Notes: generated by a model from the letters alone, not told the origin. DNA of 64,000 nucleotides from Pseudaminobacter soli (ex Li et al. 2025) (GCF_029892515.1 NZ_JARXVF010000012.1:1-64000); one strand, 5' to 3'; shown: positions 27,524-37,223, counted from the stretch's first letter. Numbers and translations: made by a program.

Positions 27524-27889
27524 ATGAAACGCTGCATGTTCGTCGATGATTCAAGCGTCGTACGTAAAGTCGCCAAGCGCATACTTGGCGGCCCGGACAT
27601 GGTCGTGATCGAAGCCGCGAGCGGCGCCGAAGCGATCGACATGTGCAGCATCCAGATGCCGGAGATCATCGTGATCGACGGTGCCCTGCCCGACATGCCC
27701 ACCGAAGACGTGATTCGGCGCATTCGTTCCATTCCGAGCCTGATCAAGCCGCGGATCGCGATCTGTCTGATCGAGTTTGATCTTGGTGCCATCATGCGCG
27801 CCAAGCGCGCCGGTGCGCAGGACTATCTGCTGAAGCCGTTCGACCGTTCCCAGCTTCTCGCCCGTTTCCGGAACCTCGACGCCGCCTGA
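27524..27889 (+). CDS. Stand-alone receiver-domain response regulator
   Basis: A 121-aa CheY-like protein with acidic pocket Asp8/Asp9, phosphoacceptor Asp52 (VIDGALPD) and Lys104 (LLKPF). No output domain. It is not CpdR or DivK by sequence. The position of the conserved Ser/Thr (region ICLIEFD) appears to hold Leu/Ile instead, which would affect the phosphorylation switch. Its position between chpT and ctrA suggests a role in the same phosphorelay, for example as a phosphate sink or a ChpT/CckA partner. Confidence 0.85.
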   Translation: MKRCMFVDDSSVVRKVAKRILGGPDMVVIEAASGAEAIDMCSIQMPEIIVIDGALPDMPTEDVIRRIRSIPSLIKPRIAICLIEFDLGAIMRAKRAGAQDYLLKPFDRSQLLARFRNLDAA

Positions 27890-27905
27890 GGCAGCCCCAA
27901 AAGCA

Positions 27906-27934
27906 AAAGACCCGGCAAAGCCGGGTCTTTAAAA
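27906..27934. terminator. Bidirectional terminator between the receiver gene and ctrA
   Basis: An 11-bp perfect stem (AAAGACCCGGC / GCCGGGTCTTT) with an AAA loop lies between two convergent genes. It has A-rich and T-rich flanks on both sides and so can serve both strands. Confidence 0.92.
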
Positions 27935-27961
27935 GGGGAAAATCTGTTTTTGTGCGAAGCG

Positions 27962-28657
<696 letters not shown>

Positions 28658-29100
28658 TTCAATCCCCTTTTCTGCCGCCAGACCGTCTCGCCAACCCCGG
28701 GGCAGTGATTGCCTGGCCAACAGGCTGCCATCTAATGGTTAACAAAACCTAATTTCGCTTCGCAAGCCATATCAGATTTTTTAACCCTTAGATACACCCT
28801 CTTGAATCTAATAATGAATCTCAGAGCCGAACTCTTAACGCGCTACCTTAACAAATGGCAATAAGCGATTCATTCGATTCCGCTTACGGTCGTTAGCTTT
28901 CGAAGCTGAATTTTTACCGGCCCTTAAGCCCTGGGCCGTATGATTAACAATGCCCGTAAACGAATGGTTACCGACGCGAATAATCTTTAGGAATTTGTTT
29001 CCTTTCGCGACGGTAGCAGGGCCTATCGCGAACGGTCGGGCCTACTGGGCCGAATGAAGCGGTTTGTTTGGAGTGTATGCGTGCCCGGGAGTGTCGAAGC
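28658..29100. promoter_or_regulatory. ctrA / fliJ-like divergent regulatory region
   Basis: This 443-nt spacer is clearly AT-richer than its surroundings. It has TTAA half-sites at 28739, 28781, 28835, 28848, 28924 and 28943. The pair at 28739 reads TTAA-N7-TAAT, close to the TTAA-N7-TTAA CtrA box, and 28835/28848 are spaced by nine. Autoregulation of ctrA through such boxes is established in Caulobacter; here it is inferred from the half-sites alone. Confidence 0.6.
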
Positions 29101-29475
29101 ATGAAGTCACGTGAGAACCTCGTTAGGCTTAAGCAGTTTCAGGTGAGCGAAAAACGCCGCCAGCTGATGCAACTCGACATGATGATCGCCGAATTCGACC
29201 GCATGGCCGGCGAGCTTGATGCGCAAATCGTTGCCGAGGAGAAAAAGGCCGGTATCACCGATATCAACCATTTCGCCTATCCAACCTTCGCCAAGGCAGC
29301 GCGCTTGCGCCGCGACAATCTCAAGAATTCGCAAGCCGACCTGATGCAGCAGAGGGCCGTCGCCGAATCATTACTCGCTGAGGCTGAAGCGGAGCTTTCC
29401 AAAGCGGAGCTGCTGGAGTCGCGCGACTCAAAGAATCGCGACGCTCCCGACACTCGCAGCGCCATGATCGGCTGA
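29101..29475 (+). CDS. FliJ-like flagellar export protein
   Basis: A 124-aa, highly charged, almost fully helical protein (SRENLVRLKQFQVSEKRRQL, DMMIAEFDRMAGELDAQI) matching the FliJ-like coiled coil found next to ctrA in Rhizobiales. FliJ is the stalk-like component of the flagellar export ATPase. The call rests on composition, length and location. ATG at 29101 is preceded by GGGAG; an upstream in-frame start at 29068 is less likely. Confidence 0.75.
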   Translation: MKSRENLVRLKQFQVSEKRRQLMQLDMMIAEFDRMAGELDAQIVAEEKKAGITDINHFAYPTFAKAARLRRDNLKNSQADLMQQRAVAESLLAEAEAELSKAELLESRDSKNRDAPDTRSAMIG

Positions 29476-29889
29476 CTAAGCACGATCCGATCGCGACTCG
29501 CATTCCCCCTGCCCGGAACCACGGCTCCATGGTCGAGCATTCATTTGGTTTCGGGGCAGGCAGTGGAGTCGCACATCGCGGCGGCAACCTGGCCGCCTGC
29601 GGCTTTCCACCAAGGAAAGCCCGATCCCCGAGAAAATAAGCTAGACCAATTGCGCCTTGAGCGGGAGGAACCGCTCAAGGCGCAATTGCTATGGGCATGC
29701 CGAAGCTTCCGAGCAGCAGAACGGCTGAACTCAGCCCGTGCGGACAAAATCCACACACGACACGCGATGTAGTGGCTGGTTGGGGCATGAAAAGCCCGGC
29801 CGGCGGCGGGAGCCTGAAACGGCAGCGGCCGGACTAAAAGCCCGGCCGGATGCTCTTTTGTTGGATCTGCCGAAGGGCCGTTTTGGCCT
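29476..29889. other. Intergenic region with hairpins and short direct repeats
   Basis: No gene is seen. The region holds the 18-bp inverted repeat at 29647-29688. It also holds two copies of AAAAGCCCGGCCGG (29790-29803 and 29836-29849), which would lie in the 3' region of the convergent sciP transcript. Confidence 0.6.
29647..29688. terminator. Perfect 18-bp inverted repeat, probable bidirectional terminator
   Basis: CAATTGCGCCTTGAGCGG pairs perfectly with its reverse complement across a GAGGAA loop. It lies between the convergent fliJ-like and sciP genes. There is no T tract, so it may instead protect a 3' end or be part of a small RNA. Confidence 0.6.
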
Positions 29890-30165
29890 TTAGTGGCGAT
29901 ATTGCTGAATGCGGGTCGTCCGCAGCCCGGCCAGGCCGTATTCGTCGATCGACGCTTGCCAGGAAAGGAATTCTTCGGTGGTCAGCTTATAGCGCTGGCA
30001 GGCTTCGTCGAGGCTGAGAAGGCCGCCTCTCACGGCCGCCACGACCTCTGCTTTACGTCTGATAACCCAGCGCCTCGTGTTCGAGGGTGGAAGATCGGCA
30101 ATCGTAAGCGGGCTGCCGTCAGGCCCAATAACGTATTTGACACGCGGTCTAACCAGATCGGTCAT
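29890..30165 (-). CDS. sciP: CtrA inhibitor SciP (DUF1153)
   Basis: The 91-aa protein matches SciP in length and sequence: VIGPDGSPLTIADLPPSNTR, then the helix-turn-helix SLDEACQRYKLTTEEFLSWQ, and the C-terminal GLRTTRIQQYRH. SciP binds CtrA or DNA and blocks CtrA-dependent transcription early in the cell cycle. Its presence beside ctrA and chpT completes a compact cell-cycle locus. Confidence 0.95.
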   Translation of the reverse strand: MTDLVRPRVKYVIGPDGSPLTIADLPPSNTRRWVIRRKAEVVAAVRGGLLSLDEACQRYKLTTEEFLSWQASIDEYGLAGLRTTRIQQYRH

Positions 30166-30440
30166 AGTACTCTCTACACAAAACTCAAAGACCCAATCGG
30201 GACCACCTTACCGCCCCAGCTTTAAAAATTGCCTAAACCCGCAACAAGGCTTGATTAATAAACGTAAACCTTTCGTTCACCATAATTCCGCCCCTCAAGG
30301 CCCCCATTCGGTGGGCCGAGCTGTGCCGGACGAGCGCCCGGAACTGGCCCGATCGGCGGCGGTGGTACTTTGCCGTCGCTTGACCTATATTCGGCGCGTT
30401 GGCATGAAACGCCCGAAAAAGCTGAAACGGACTACCTTCA

Positions 30441-31631
30441 ATGAACAGCCTGGACCTGCCCGGACGGCCTGAAGACACCCGCGTCGTGGTTGCGATGTCG
30501 GGCGGCGTCGATTCTTCCGTCGTCGCCGGCATTCTGAAGCGCGAGGGCTATGACGTCGTCGGCGTAACGCTGCAGCTCTATGATCACGGCGCAGCCACTC
30601 ATCGCGCCGGCTCTTGCTGCGCGGGCCAGGATATCGATGATGCACGGCGCGTCTCGGAAACCCTCGGCATTCCGCATTATGTGCTGAACTATGAGAAGCG
30701 GTTTCGCGAGGCGGTGATCGACCCCTTTGCTGCCAGCTACATGTCGGGCGAGACGCCGATCCCCTGCGTTTCCTGCAACCAGACGGTCAAGTTCGCCGAT
30801 CTGCTCGAGACCGCGCGCGAACTCGGCGCCGATGCGCTGGCAACCGGTCACTACATCCGCAGCCGAGCCAATGGCGCGCACCGCGCCCTTTATCGCCCGG
30901 TCGATTCCGACCGCGACCAGAGCTATTTCCTGTTTGCCACCACGCAGGAGCAGATCGACTATCTGCGCTTTCCGCTCGGCGGGATGTCCAAGCCCGAAGT
31001 TCGCGCCATTGCGGAGGAGCTTGGCCTTTCCGTTGCCAACAAGCAGGACAGCCAGGACATCTGTTTCGTGCCGCAGGGCAAGTATTCCGACATCATTGCC
31101 AAGCTGAAGCCGACTGCCGCCAATCCCGGCGACATCGTCCACATTGATGGCCGCGTGCTCGGCCGGCATGACGGCATCCTGCGCTATACGATCGGCCAGC
31201 GTCGCGGCATCGGCGTCGCCTCCGGCGAGCCGCTTTATGTGGTGCATCTGGATGCCGAGCGCGCCCGGGTCATCGTCGGCCCGCGCGAGGCACTGGAAAC
31301 CCACAAGATTTTCCTGCGCAACATCAACTGGCTGGGCGACACGCCCATCGGCGAGATTGGACCGGAAGGCATCGAGTTGTTCGCGAAGGTTCGCTCGACG
31401 CGCCCCCCTCGCCCGGCAATGCTGCACAATCGCGACGGCGTCACCTGGGTCGAGCTCGGCGACGGTGAGTCGGGCATCGCGCCGGGGCAGGCCTGCGTTC
31501 TCTATGAAGACGACGGCAATGACGCCCGCGTGCTGGGCGGCGGTTTTATCGAGCGCTCGGAGCGGGGCGCCGAAGCCGAGGCCATGCTGTCGAGGCTTGC
31601 AGCGACTTCAGGCCCGGTCGCCGCGGAATAA
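30441..31631 (+). CDS. mnmA: tRNA 2-thiouridine(34) synthase MnmA
   Basis: The 396-aa enzyme thiolates U34 of Lys, Glu and Gln tRNAs. It has the PP-loop SGGVDSSV, catalytic cysteines in [11 protein letters not shown] and [10 protein letters not shown], the tRNA-binding ATGHY and DQSYFL motifs and the C-terminal beta-barrel domain. The region between sciP and mnmA is a shared divergent promoter. The ATG at 30441 has only a weak ACGGA site, but family alignment supports it within a few codons. Confidence 0.97.
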   Translation: MNSLDLPGRPEDTRVVVAMSGGVDSSVVAGILKREGYDVVGVTLQLYDHGAATHRAGSCCAGQDIDDARRVSETLGIPHYVLNYEKRFREAVIDPFAASYMSGETPIPCVSCNQTVKFADLLETARELGADALATGHYIRSRANGAHRALYRPVDSDRDQSYFLFATTQEQIDYLRFPLGGMSKPEVRAIAEELGLSVANKQDSQDICFVPQGKYSDIIAKLKPTAANPGDIVHIDGRVLGRHDGILRYTIGQRRGIGVASGEPLYVVHLDAERARVIVGPREALETHKIFLRNINWLGDTPIGEIGPEGIELFAKVRSTRPPRPAMLHNRDGVTWVELGDGESGIAPGQACVLYEDDGNDARVLGGGFIERSERGAEAEAMLSRLAATSGPVAAE

Positions 31632-31678
31632 CCGCCAGCAACCGAGCGACATGCTCTATCCAGTTTTGGTAGGTTTCT

Positions 31679-31703
31679 GCCCCGCTCTCGCGCGGGGCTT
31701 TTG
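31679..31703 (+). terminator. Terminator between mnmA and the oxidoreductase gene
   Basis: A 7-bp stem (GCCCCGC / GCGGGGC) is followed by TTTT, 47 nt after the mnmA stop and just before the convergent gene end. Confidence 0.85.
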
Positions 31704-31707
31704 CCGT

Positions 31708-32661
31708 TCAGCCGTGCCCGATCGAACCGGCGGTCAGGATGCCCAGCACCGTGATGGCTTCTTCGCCGCTAGTTCGCGGTGTCGCACGCGTCTGGATGCA
31801 GGAAATAAAATGCTCCAGTTCCCGCGTCAGCGGCATGCCTTCGCCAACGGGCACGTAGGTCGGCTCGTTGGCGGTGAAGGCCCAATGGCCGCTGTCCTGC
31901 CAGACGGCATGGCGATAGACGGCCAGCTTGCGCTCCCACGGCTCGACATCGTCGAACACGGCCATCGCCTTGGTGCCAACGACGGTGAGACGCCGCTCGC
32001 GATAGGGATTGAGCCGCGAAGCAAACAAATGGCTGCGCAGGCCGTTGGGGAATCGCATGTGCAGATGCGCAAAATCGCTGAGATGGTCGAGGACCGCAGC
32101 CCCCTCGCCGCGCGTCTCGATCGGCGCCTGGCCGGTAATCGCGAGGATCATCGACAGATCGTGCGGCGCAAGATCCCACAGCGCATCGTTCTCGGTATGG
32201 AACTTGCCGAGGCCAAGACGGTGCGAGTGAATGTATTTCACCTCGCCGAGTTCGCCCTGGTCGATCAGTTCCTTCAGCTTTTCGAAAGCCGGATGGAAGC
32301 GCAGCACATGGCCGACCATGAAGACGCGATCATTGGCTTCCGCCGCAGCTACCGCGCGCTTGGCATCGGGCACGGTAAGCGCGATCGGCTTTTCGACCAG
32401 CACATCCTTGCCGTTCTCGACGGCCTTGATTGCGCTCTCGGCATGATATTGCGGCGGCAACGCCATCACGATGGCATCGACATCCGGCCGCGTGAAAAGC
32501 ACATCGGGGTCGATTGCCAGGCATTCTTGTTCGCTCGCAAAGCCCTCGGCGCGCGCGCGGTTGGCGTCGGAAACCGCATACAGGGCTCCCAGGCCCTTCA
32601 GGGTGCGGATATGGTTCGAGCCCCAGTATCCACATCCCAGGACGGCAATTCGCGGCTTCAT
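31708..32661 (-). CDS. Gfo/Idh/MocA-family oxidoreductase (WlbA-like)
   Basis: The 317-aa NAD(P)-dependent dehydrogenase has the Rossmann motif VLGCGYWGSN, the family EKPIAL motif (catalytic Lys) and HDLSMILAITG around the active-site His. The start PRIAVLGCGYWGSNHIRTL resembles sugar-nucleotide dehydrogenases such as WlbA, which oxidise UDP-N-acetylglucuronate-type sugars in surface-polysaccharide synthesis. No polysaccharide genes lie nearby, so the substrate is open. Confidence 0.85.
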   Translation of the reverse strand: MKPRIAVLGCGYWGSNHIRTLKGLGALYAVSDANRARAEGFASEQECLAIDPDVLFTRPDVDAIVMALPPQYHAESAIKAVENGKDVLVEKPIALTVPDAKRAVAAAEANDRVFMVGHVLRFHPAFEKLKELIDQGELGEVKYIHSHRLGLGKFHTENDALWDLAPHDLSMILAITGQAPIETRGEGAAVLDHLSDFAHLHMRFPNGLRSHLFASRLNPYRERRLTVVGTKAMAVFDDVEPWERKLAVYRHAVWQDSGHWAFTANEPTYVPVGEGMPLTRELEHFISCIQTRATPRTSGEEAITVLGILTAGSIGHG

Positions 32662-32902
32662 CAGACTTTTGAACTCAACAGATAGCTGGCGGAGACATAA
32701 AGGCACGCAGGTTGGAACTCAACCCCGGCGCCCGTTGGAAACCGTCAAACATGGCCGTTTTTCGGCTGCTGTGATTTCTTTCCACGGACATGCGCTCTGC
32801 GCTTGACAGGCCCGGCATCGCAACCTTATATCCGCCCGACCTTAGCGAAGCGCTTCGAAACGTCCTGCCGGTTCCGGCGAGTTTCAGTGTCTTCTGCTGT
32901 GG

Positions 32903-32979
32903 GGCGGAGTAGCTCAGTTGGTTAGAGCAGAGGAATCATAATCCTTGTGTCGGGGGTTCAAATCCCTCCTCCGCTACCA
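32903..32979 (+). tRNA. tRNA-Met (CAU), elongator type
   Basis: The 77-nt gene folds fully: acceptor GGCGGAG/CTCCGCT (one G-U), D-loop AGTTGGTTA, anticodon loop ATCATAA with CAT, T-arm GGGGGTTCAAATCCCTC and encoded CCA. The sequence matches elongator tRNA-Met of rhizobia rather than the initiator, which lacks this acceptor. Its last 12 nt (CCTCCGCTACCA) are duplicated at 46714-46725, marking it as the insertion site of the adjacent element. Confidence 0.96.
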
Positions 32980-34606
32980 TCAATCCCCCCGACAGGCCGG
33001 GTGCAGTAGCACAAATGGCCGGGGGTGTGGCGTTAAATGCCATCCACGGACTGCGAATCTCGACGGTCGGCTCCTTGCGCCATCCGTCGGCTTTGTGCAC
33101 CACCACGCTGTCCAGAAAGAACCGGAACGCTTCTGACAGAGCGTGGTCACCTTCCATGTCGCCCCGCTCCATCATTGCGCGCAACTCTGTTGCGCAGTTC
33201 AAAACCTTCTTCAGGGCGGCAGGGTGAATATCGATCACGTTTTCCGGCTGCTCATTGCCGAGGTCGGCCAGTTTGTTCTCAATCTCCATCTTTTTCGCGT
33301 GTGCTGCTTTCACGCGCCCATCGAGCACCGCCTCAACGCCGACGCCGCGCATGAGCAGGTCAGTGAGCTTCTCGACCTCATGGTTCAATTCACCCAACTG
33401 CCGCTCCAGCTTCGACCGCTCGCTGACTTTGTCGCCCAACTCCTTCCGAGCCTCGGCCCGCGCATTCTTCAGAAGCACGTTGATGTCCTCGGGCGATGAA
33501 AAGAGCCCAATGACCATGTCGATCACCTTGCGCTCTACGACTTCGACGTAGGTCATGACCGGGTCGGGACAGCTACCGCTTTCATGGTGTCGCGAGCATT
33601 GGATGCGCATCTTTTCGGTCTTGTCGCGCCCCTTTACGGACATGCCGCCACCACAGCAGCCGCACCGCAGCAGGCCAGAAAGCAGCCGTTTGGCCCTCCG
33701 CTGTTTACTAGGAGGCACATGGGCGCACTCTTCCTTCAGCCGCTGGACCGCGTAGAACGTCTCGTCATCGACAATTTGGTAGTCAGGCTCTTCGCGGGTG
33801 ACATGCTCACTCTTGTCCCGTGGCCGGATGACGCGCTTCTCAGCTTCGCCAACCACCTTCCGCAACTGATTCTTGTTCCAGGTCGGGCGGCCCACGTAGC
33901 GTGTATTGTTGAGGATACCCGTCCCCCGCGCATTCGTCCCGTTGATAGTGGAGGCATTCCAGTGACCTCCACGAGGGGCAGGAATGCCGTCCTTGTTCAG
34001 ACCTTGCGCAATCTCCCGAGCCGTATGGCCTGCGAGACGCTCTGCAAAGATGCGGCGGATGACTTCCGCCTCGGCCTCGTTGACCAGAAGGCGGCCCTTA
34101 TCGGACAGCTTGTCCGTAATCTCATGCTTCAAATGGTAGCCGTACGGACGCCCACCCATGTGCAGTCCGTCGCGCTCAAACTTCGGCTTCATGCCCCGAT
34201 GGACTTTGCGGCCTGTCTCCTCGCGCTGTTCCTGGGCCATAACGGCATGGATACCAGCCGTCATCTTTGTGAGCCTGCCCCCGTTGTTCACAGCCCAAAT
34301 CTCGAACCCGTGGAACTCGGCTTCATCCATGAGGGCCGTCATATCTGCGGCGCGGCGGCTGATGCGATCCGTATGCTCAGCCAGAAGAATGTCGATCTTC
34401 TTATCCAGGAGCGCCTGAATGGCTGCTTGGGCTCCCTTACGGCCCTTGAATGCACTCCCAGAAATGGCATCATCGCGGAACTCCTTCACGACTGTCCAAT
34501 CGGGTTGGCCCGCCGCATATTTGCGGCAGTACTCGATCTGATCGTCGTTGGACCGCTCATCCGAACCGTCGTGTGAAAACCGCCCGTAAATCCCTACCCG
34601 CTTCAT
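32936..34606 (-). CDS. Large serine recombinase / integrase of the element
   Basis: The 556-aa protein has a resolvase-type catalytic domain (GIYGRFSHDGSDERSNDDQI with nucleophile Ser10; LLAEHTDRISRRAADM). It then has the recombinase domain (GRPYGYHLKHEITDK, FAERLAGHTAREIAQGLN), a zinc ribbon (RCGCCGGGM…CSRHHESGSC) and a coiled coil (around 395-460). This is the layout of phiC31/Bxb1-type integrases that recombine attP and attB. The gene reads out of the element: its last 15 or so codons (VAEEGFEPPTQGL and stop) are antisense to the host tRNA-Met. In the excised circle the end would instead read VAEVRYAQSPRQAIAL and on to a TAG. ATG at 34606 follows AGGTG. Confidence 0.95.
   Translation of the reverse strand: MKRVGIYGRFSHDGSDERSNDDQIEYCRKYAAGQPDWTVVKEFRDDAISGSAFKGRKGAQAAIQALLDKKIDILLAEHTDRISRRAADMTALMDEAEFHGFEIWAVNNGGRLTKMTAGIHAVMAQEQREETGRKVHRGMKPKFERDGLHMGGRPYGYHLKHEITDKLSDKGRLLVNEAEAEVIRRIFAERLAGHTAREIAQGLNKDGIPAPRGGHWNASTINGTNARGTGILNNTRYVGRPTWNKNQLRKVVGEAEKRVIRPRDKSEHVTREEPDYQIVDDETFYAVQRLKEECAHVPPSKQRRAKRLLSGLLRCGCCGGGMSVKGRDKTEKMRIQCSRHHESGSCPDPVMTYVEVVERKVIDMVIGLFSSPEDINVLLKNARAEARKELGDKVSERSKLERQLGELNHEVEKLTDLLMRGVGVEAVLDGRVKAAHAKKMEIENKLADLGNEQPENVIDIHPAALKKVLNCATELRAMMERGDMEGDHALSEAFRFFLDSVVVHKADGWRKEPTVEIRSPWMAFNATPPAICATAPGLSGGLMVAEEGFEPPTQGL
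32968..32997. other. attL: left attachment site
   Basis: The core CCTCCGCTACCA (tRNA 3' end) is followed by TCAAT and then the arm CCCCCCGACAGGC (32985-32997). The arm is the exact reverse complement of the arm in attR, as expected for the two halves of a serine-integrase attP. Confidence 0.85.
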
Positions 34607-35036
34607 TATTCACCTGCCCGAGTTTGGTGCTTTTCGTGCTCTTCACGCACGATACGGGTAGCGAGGGCTTCCAAGAAGCGCTGCCAACCAGCAAGCGCTT
34701 CCGGAAACATTTGGTTTTGGTTCTGATTCTCCTGGCTGAAATTGCCAGAACATATTGTCGTCATTGAAAATGCTCAGAGGTGCACCGCCTAATGGGCGGG
34801 ACCGGGGATGGCTACCCGGTCTCTGAGACTCGACGGACAGACGGCTCCGAAGCTCTACATTCATGTGTGCGGGGTCCTGACGGGATAACGAATTGCCGTT
34901 CGATGCGGGGAGAGGTGTCTGGCGCAGCCGGATGAGAGGGCTGCGCCAGAGGCTGACAGAATCTTTGGCCGATGTTCCTCAACCGGCGGACACAATTGAC
35001 CGCCTCTCGGCACGAGAAAAATGCCCAGCCCAGATA
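34607..35036. other. Spacer upstream of the recombinase; no gene seen
   Basis: About 430 nt with the recombinase promoter presumably near its left edge. Open frames on either strand have no recognisable product and no good ribosome-binding sites. Confidence 0.5.
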
Positions 35037-35384
35037 TCAGTTGTCGAGCCAACGGAGCTTGTAGTGGACCATCTCGCGGACTGTCTCAAACCGCAGCACC
35101 TCCACCATGATCGGCTGATCGTAGCCGTCAGGGTGAGGCACGACAATGATCGGTAGGCTGTCACACTCCACCGTCATCCCATTCTCGGTGCACCACTCCT
35201 CAATTTCGTCGCAGAGCCGGATGTACGGCCCATTATTGTCGCTGGAGATGAGGAGGTCCTCATCAGCCTCGATCAGGTGACCGAACCAGTCATCTGGAAA
35301 GAGTGATTTTCCAACTGCTGACTTAATGGAGAAATCGGCTCCGAGAATTTCAGTGTAGATTGCTTCAAATTCATCAATAGTCAT
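35037..35384 (-). CDS. Small acidic protein of unknown function
   Basis: A 115-aa acidic protein (TIDEFEAIYTEILGADFSIK, YIRLCDEIEEWCTENGM, IIVVPHPDGYDQPIMVEVLR). No family recognised. Balanced amino-acid composition and a sharp contrast with the flanking AT-rich spacer support that it is real. Its position one gene from the integrase is where recombination directionality factors or small accessory genes often sit, but nothing in the sequence shows this role. Confidence 0.65.
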   Translation of the reverse strand: MTIDEFEAIYTEILGADFSIKSAVGKSLFPDDWFGHLIEADEDLLISSDNNGPYIRLCDEIEEWCTENGMTVECDSLPIIVVPHPDGYDQPIMVEVLRFETVREMVHYKLRWLDN

Positions 35385-36509
35385 AAAAATACTTTAAATT
35401 CAGTTGTAAGATAAATGATTAGTTAGATTATGTTCTTTTGTAACCTTTGCCGATGGGCACGGTCAACAGAAACCATCATGTGAGCCTCACGCCACGAACT
35501 TCAAAGTTCGTGACCGACAATACTCACACCGGTACTTCGATCCTGATCGACCGAGCGATCTTCGCACGTGGCGTCGGAGTGAAGTTCTTCCGATGAGGCT
35601 CGCGGCTGCCGACAATATTGCTGGGGCTCTCGCAGTATGACTAAATACGAGCATCGCCCCATCAGGGCACATATACCCTCTGGCGGATTATCGGGGGCCA
35701 CCGCCACCCCAAACCAGTAGCTGGGACTTTACGAGGCGAGAACGGGTGATGCCGAACGCCGCAGACCGGCGCGATGAGGCAGGGGGGCCGACGAGATCGA
35801 CGCTGCTCGCGACGGGTTCAACCCCGCCAAGGCGTCAAAAAGAGGATCGCTATGTCTGACAATTGACATCGATCCGTCCGCACCCGGTCGAGAGGAATTG
35901 GCTTGGTGCGGAAGCTCGTGCCGCAAGGCACGTAACCGCTGGATGGGCGCGCCGCTCATCGAGAAGGGCGAACACAAGCAGGGCTCGGGCAGCCACCTGC
36001 TCCGGATTAAAGCCGGTACGTCGCCAGTTCCCGGCTGATACTCAGCGAAGGATATGACCCTTCAACTTCTCTCCCTGCTCCTGAACGAGGACGACACCCG
36101 TGGACCGGGGTCTATATGCCTTTTCAGGAGCAGGGGGATAGAAGTGAGCCTTAATCTAGCGAATTGGATAAAGAATCATCCATCGCATGGTTGGATGGGC
36201 TGATAAGCGCCAGCTTTCAGACCAGACAACAGCCCGGCGAAACGAAGTGGAGCTTGGGCTCATGATCCCTGATCTGTAACAAGCCCGACCTTTATAGGCA
36301 TAGACACGACGCGAGACGCGGCTTCATGCCTTTTGGATCACATTGGCTGGCTCATCTAAGGGCAGAGTCAGTTTGAGCGAGGCTGGGTGGAGGCGGCCAT
36401 TCTCCGAAGTGCCACACGATGTCGGCTGAGCGGCGCGAAGCATTCGATGGTCAAATTTTCGACGAGCCAAGCAGTGACACTGCCGCCCGATATGATAACC
36501 CTGCACGGC
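35385..36509. other. 1.1-kb stretch of the element with no clear gene
   Basis: The stretch holds a 9-bp inverted repeat CACGAACTT/AAGTTCGTG at 35493-35512 (operator-like), and an open frame without start codon at 35782-36038. That frame's translation contains ELAWCGSSCRKARNRW and PLIEKGEHKQGSGSHLL, perhaps a gene remnant. It also holds the long inverted repeat at 36065-36145. Nothing else is recognisable. Confidence 0.55.
36065..36145. repeat. Long inverted repeat, possible structured RNA
   Basis: CCCTGCTCCTGAA (36073-36085) pairs with TTCAGGAGCAGGG (36123-36135), extended by ACTTC (36065-36069) with GAAGT (36141-36145). The 37-nt loop contains ACCCGTGGACCGGGGT, able to form a second small stem. 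It has no adjacent gene it would terminate. Confidence 0.6.
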
Positions 36510-37223
36510 ATGGCAATATCTCAGAAATCCATCAAGATTCTCTGGTCAGCCGCTGGTGGGCGCTGCGCGTTCCCTGGCTGCTGGGAACGGCTCTGTTACC
36601 ACGAAGCCAAGGGGGCCACGCCCTATACGCTGGGAGAGATGGCCCATATCTGCGGGGACAAGCCCGATGCCAATCGGCATGATCCAGATCAGACGGACGC
36701 CGAACGGGATGACTATCAGAACCTAGTTCTGCTTTGCCCTACACATCACACGCTTATCGACCGCAAGGAAAACGAGCCCGCCTATACAGTCGCGGTGCTG
36801 CACGAGATGAAAGCCGCGCACGAAGCACGGGTGCTGGAGCGATTGGACAAAGACGAATCTCTGACGAAGGCAGAGCTTGCCCGCACGATCCTGCCGCTGC
36901 TGGAAGAAAACAGGCAGTCCTGGGCGCAATATGGACCGATGTCCGAACTTGCGCGCACCCAGCCTCACAACGAAGCCGCGCATGCGGTTTGGCTCTCCGA
37001 GCGGCTGTCCGTCATCATACCGAACAACCGCAAGATCGCGAGCCTGATTGAAGAGCACAAAGCGCTGTTCGACACAGGCGAACAAGAAGCCGTTGCCGCA
37101 TTCCTGATGCATGTGCGCAGCTACGAACAATGGGTAGAAGATTCAATACCATATGCAGCGGTGAGGCGATTCCCGCTGAATTTCGACGAACTGATCAGGG
37201 GGATTTCAGGTGGCGGCGCATAG
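36510..37223 (+). CDS. HNH endonuclease-like protein
   Basis: About 237 aa. The N-terminal half has a zinc-finger-type HNH core: GGRCAFPGCWERL, then EMAHICGDKPDANR and LVLLCPTHHTLIDRKEN, where the His-Ile-Cys, Asp/Asn and His-His residues form the beta-beta-alpha metal site. The C-terminal half (about residues 110-237) is helical and unassigned. HNH proteins of this CAFPGC type occur in many defence cassettes. It overlaps the next gene by 14 nt, and that gene overlaps a nucleotidyltransferase gene. The start is uncertain: ATG at 36492 or GTG at 36387 are in frame, none with a clear ribosome-binding site. Confidence 0.8.
   Translation: MAISQKSIKILWSAAGGRCAFPGCWERLCYHEAKGATPYTLGEMAHICGDKPDANRHDPDQTDAERDDYQNLVLLCPTHHTLIDRKENEPAYTVAVLHEMKAAHEARVLERLDKDESLTKAELARTILPLLEENRQSWAQYGPMSELARTQPHNEAAHAVWLSERLSVIIPNNRKIASLIEEHKALFDTGEQEAVAAFLMHVRSYEQWVEDSIPYAAVRRFPLNFDELIRGISGGGA

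Noticed and set aside
27524-27889. CpdR or DivK identity for the lone receiver
   Set aside because: The N-terminal sequence and the region around the phosphoacceptor do not match either protein as I know them; location alone is not enough.
30077-30472. Plus-strand frame between sciP and mnmA
   Set aside because: It overlaps sciP antisense and the mnmA start and has no family resemblance; the region is better read as a divergent promoter.
32903-32979. tRNA-Ile (CAU, lysidine-modified) or initiator tRNA
   Set aside because: The acceptor stem and anticodon-stem sequence match rhizobial elongator tRNA-Met; the initiator has a mismatched first pair and three G-C pairs in the anticodon stem.
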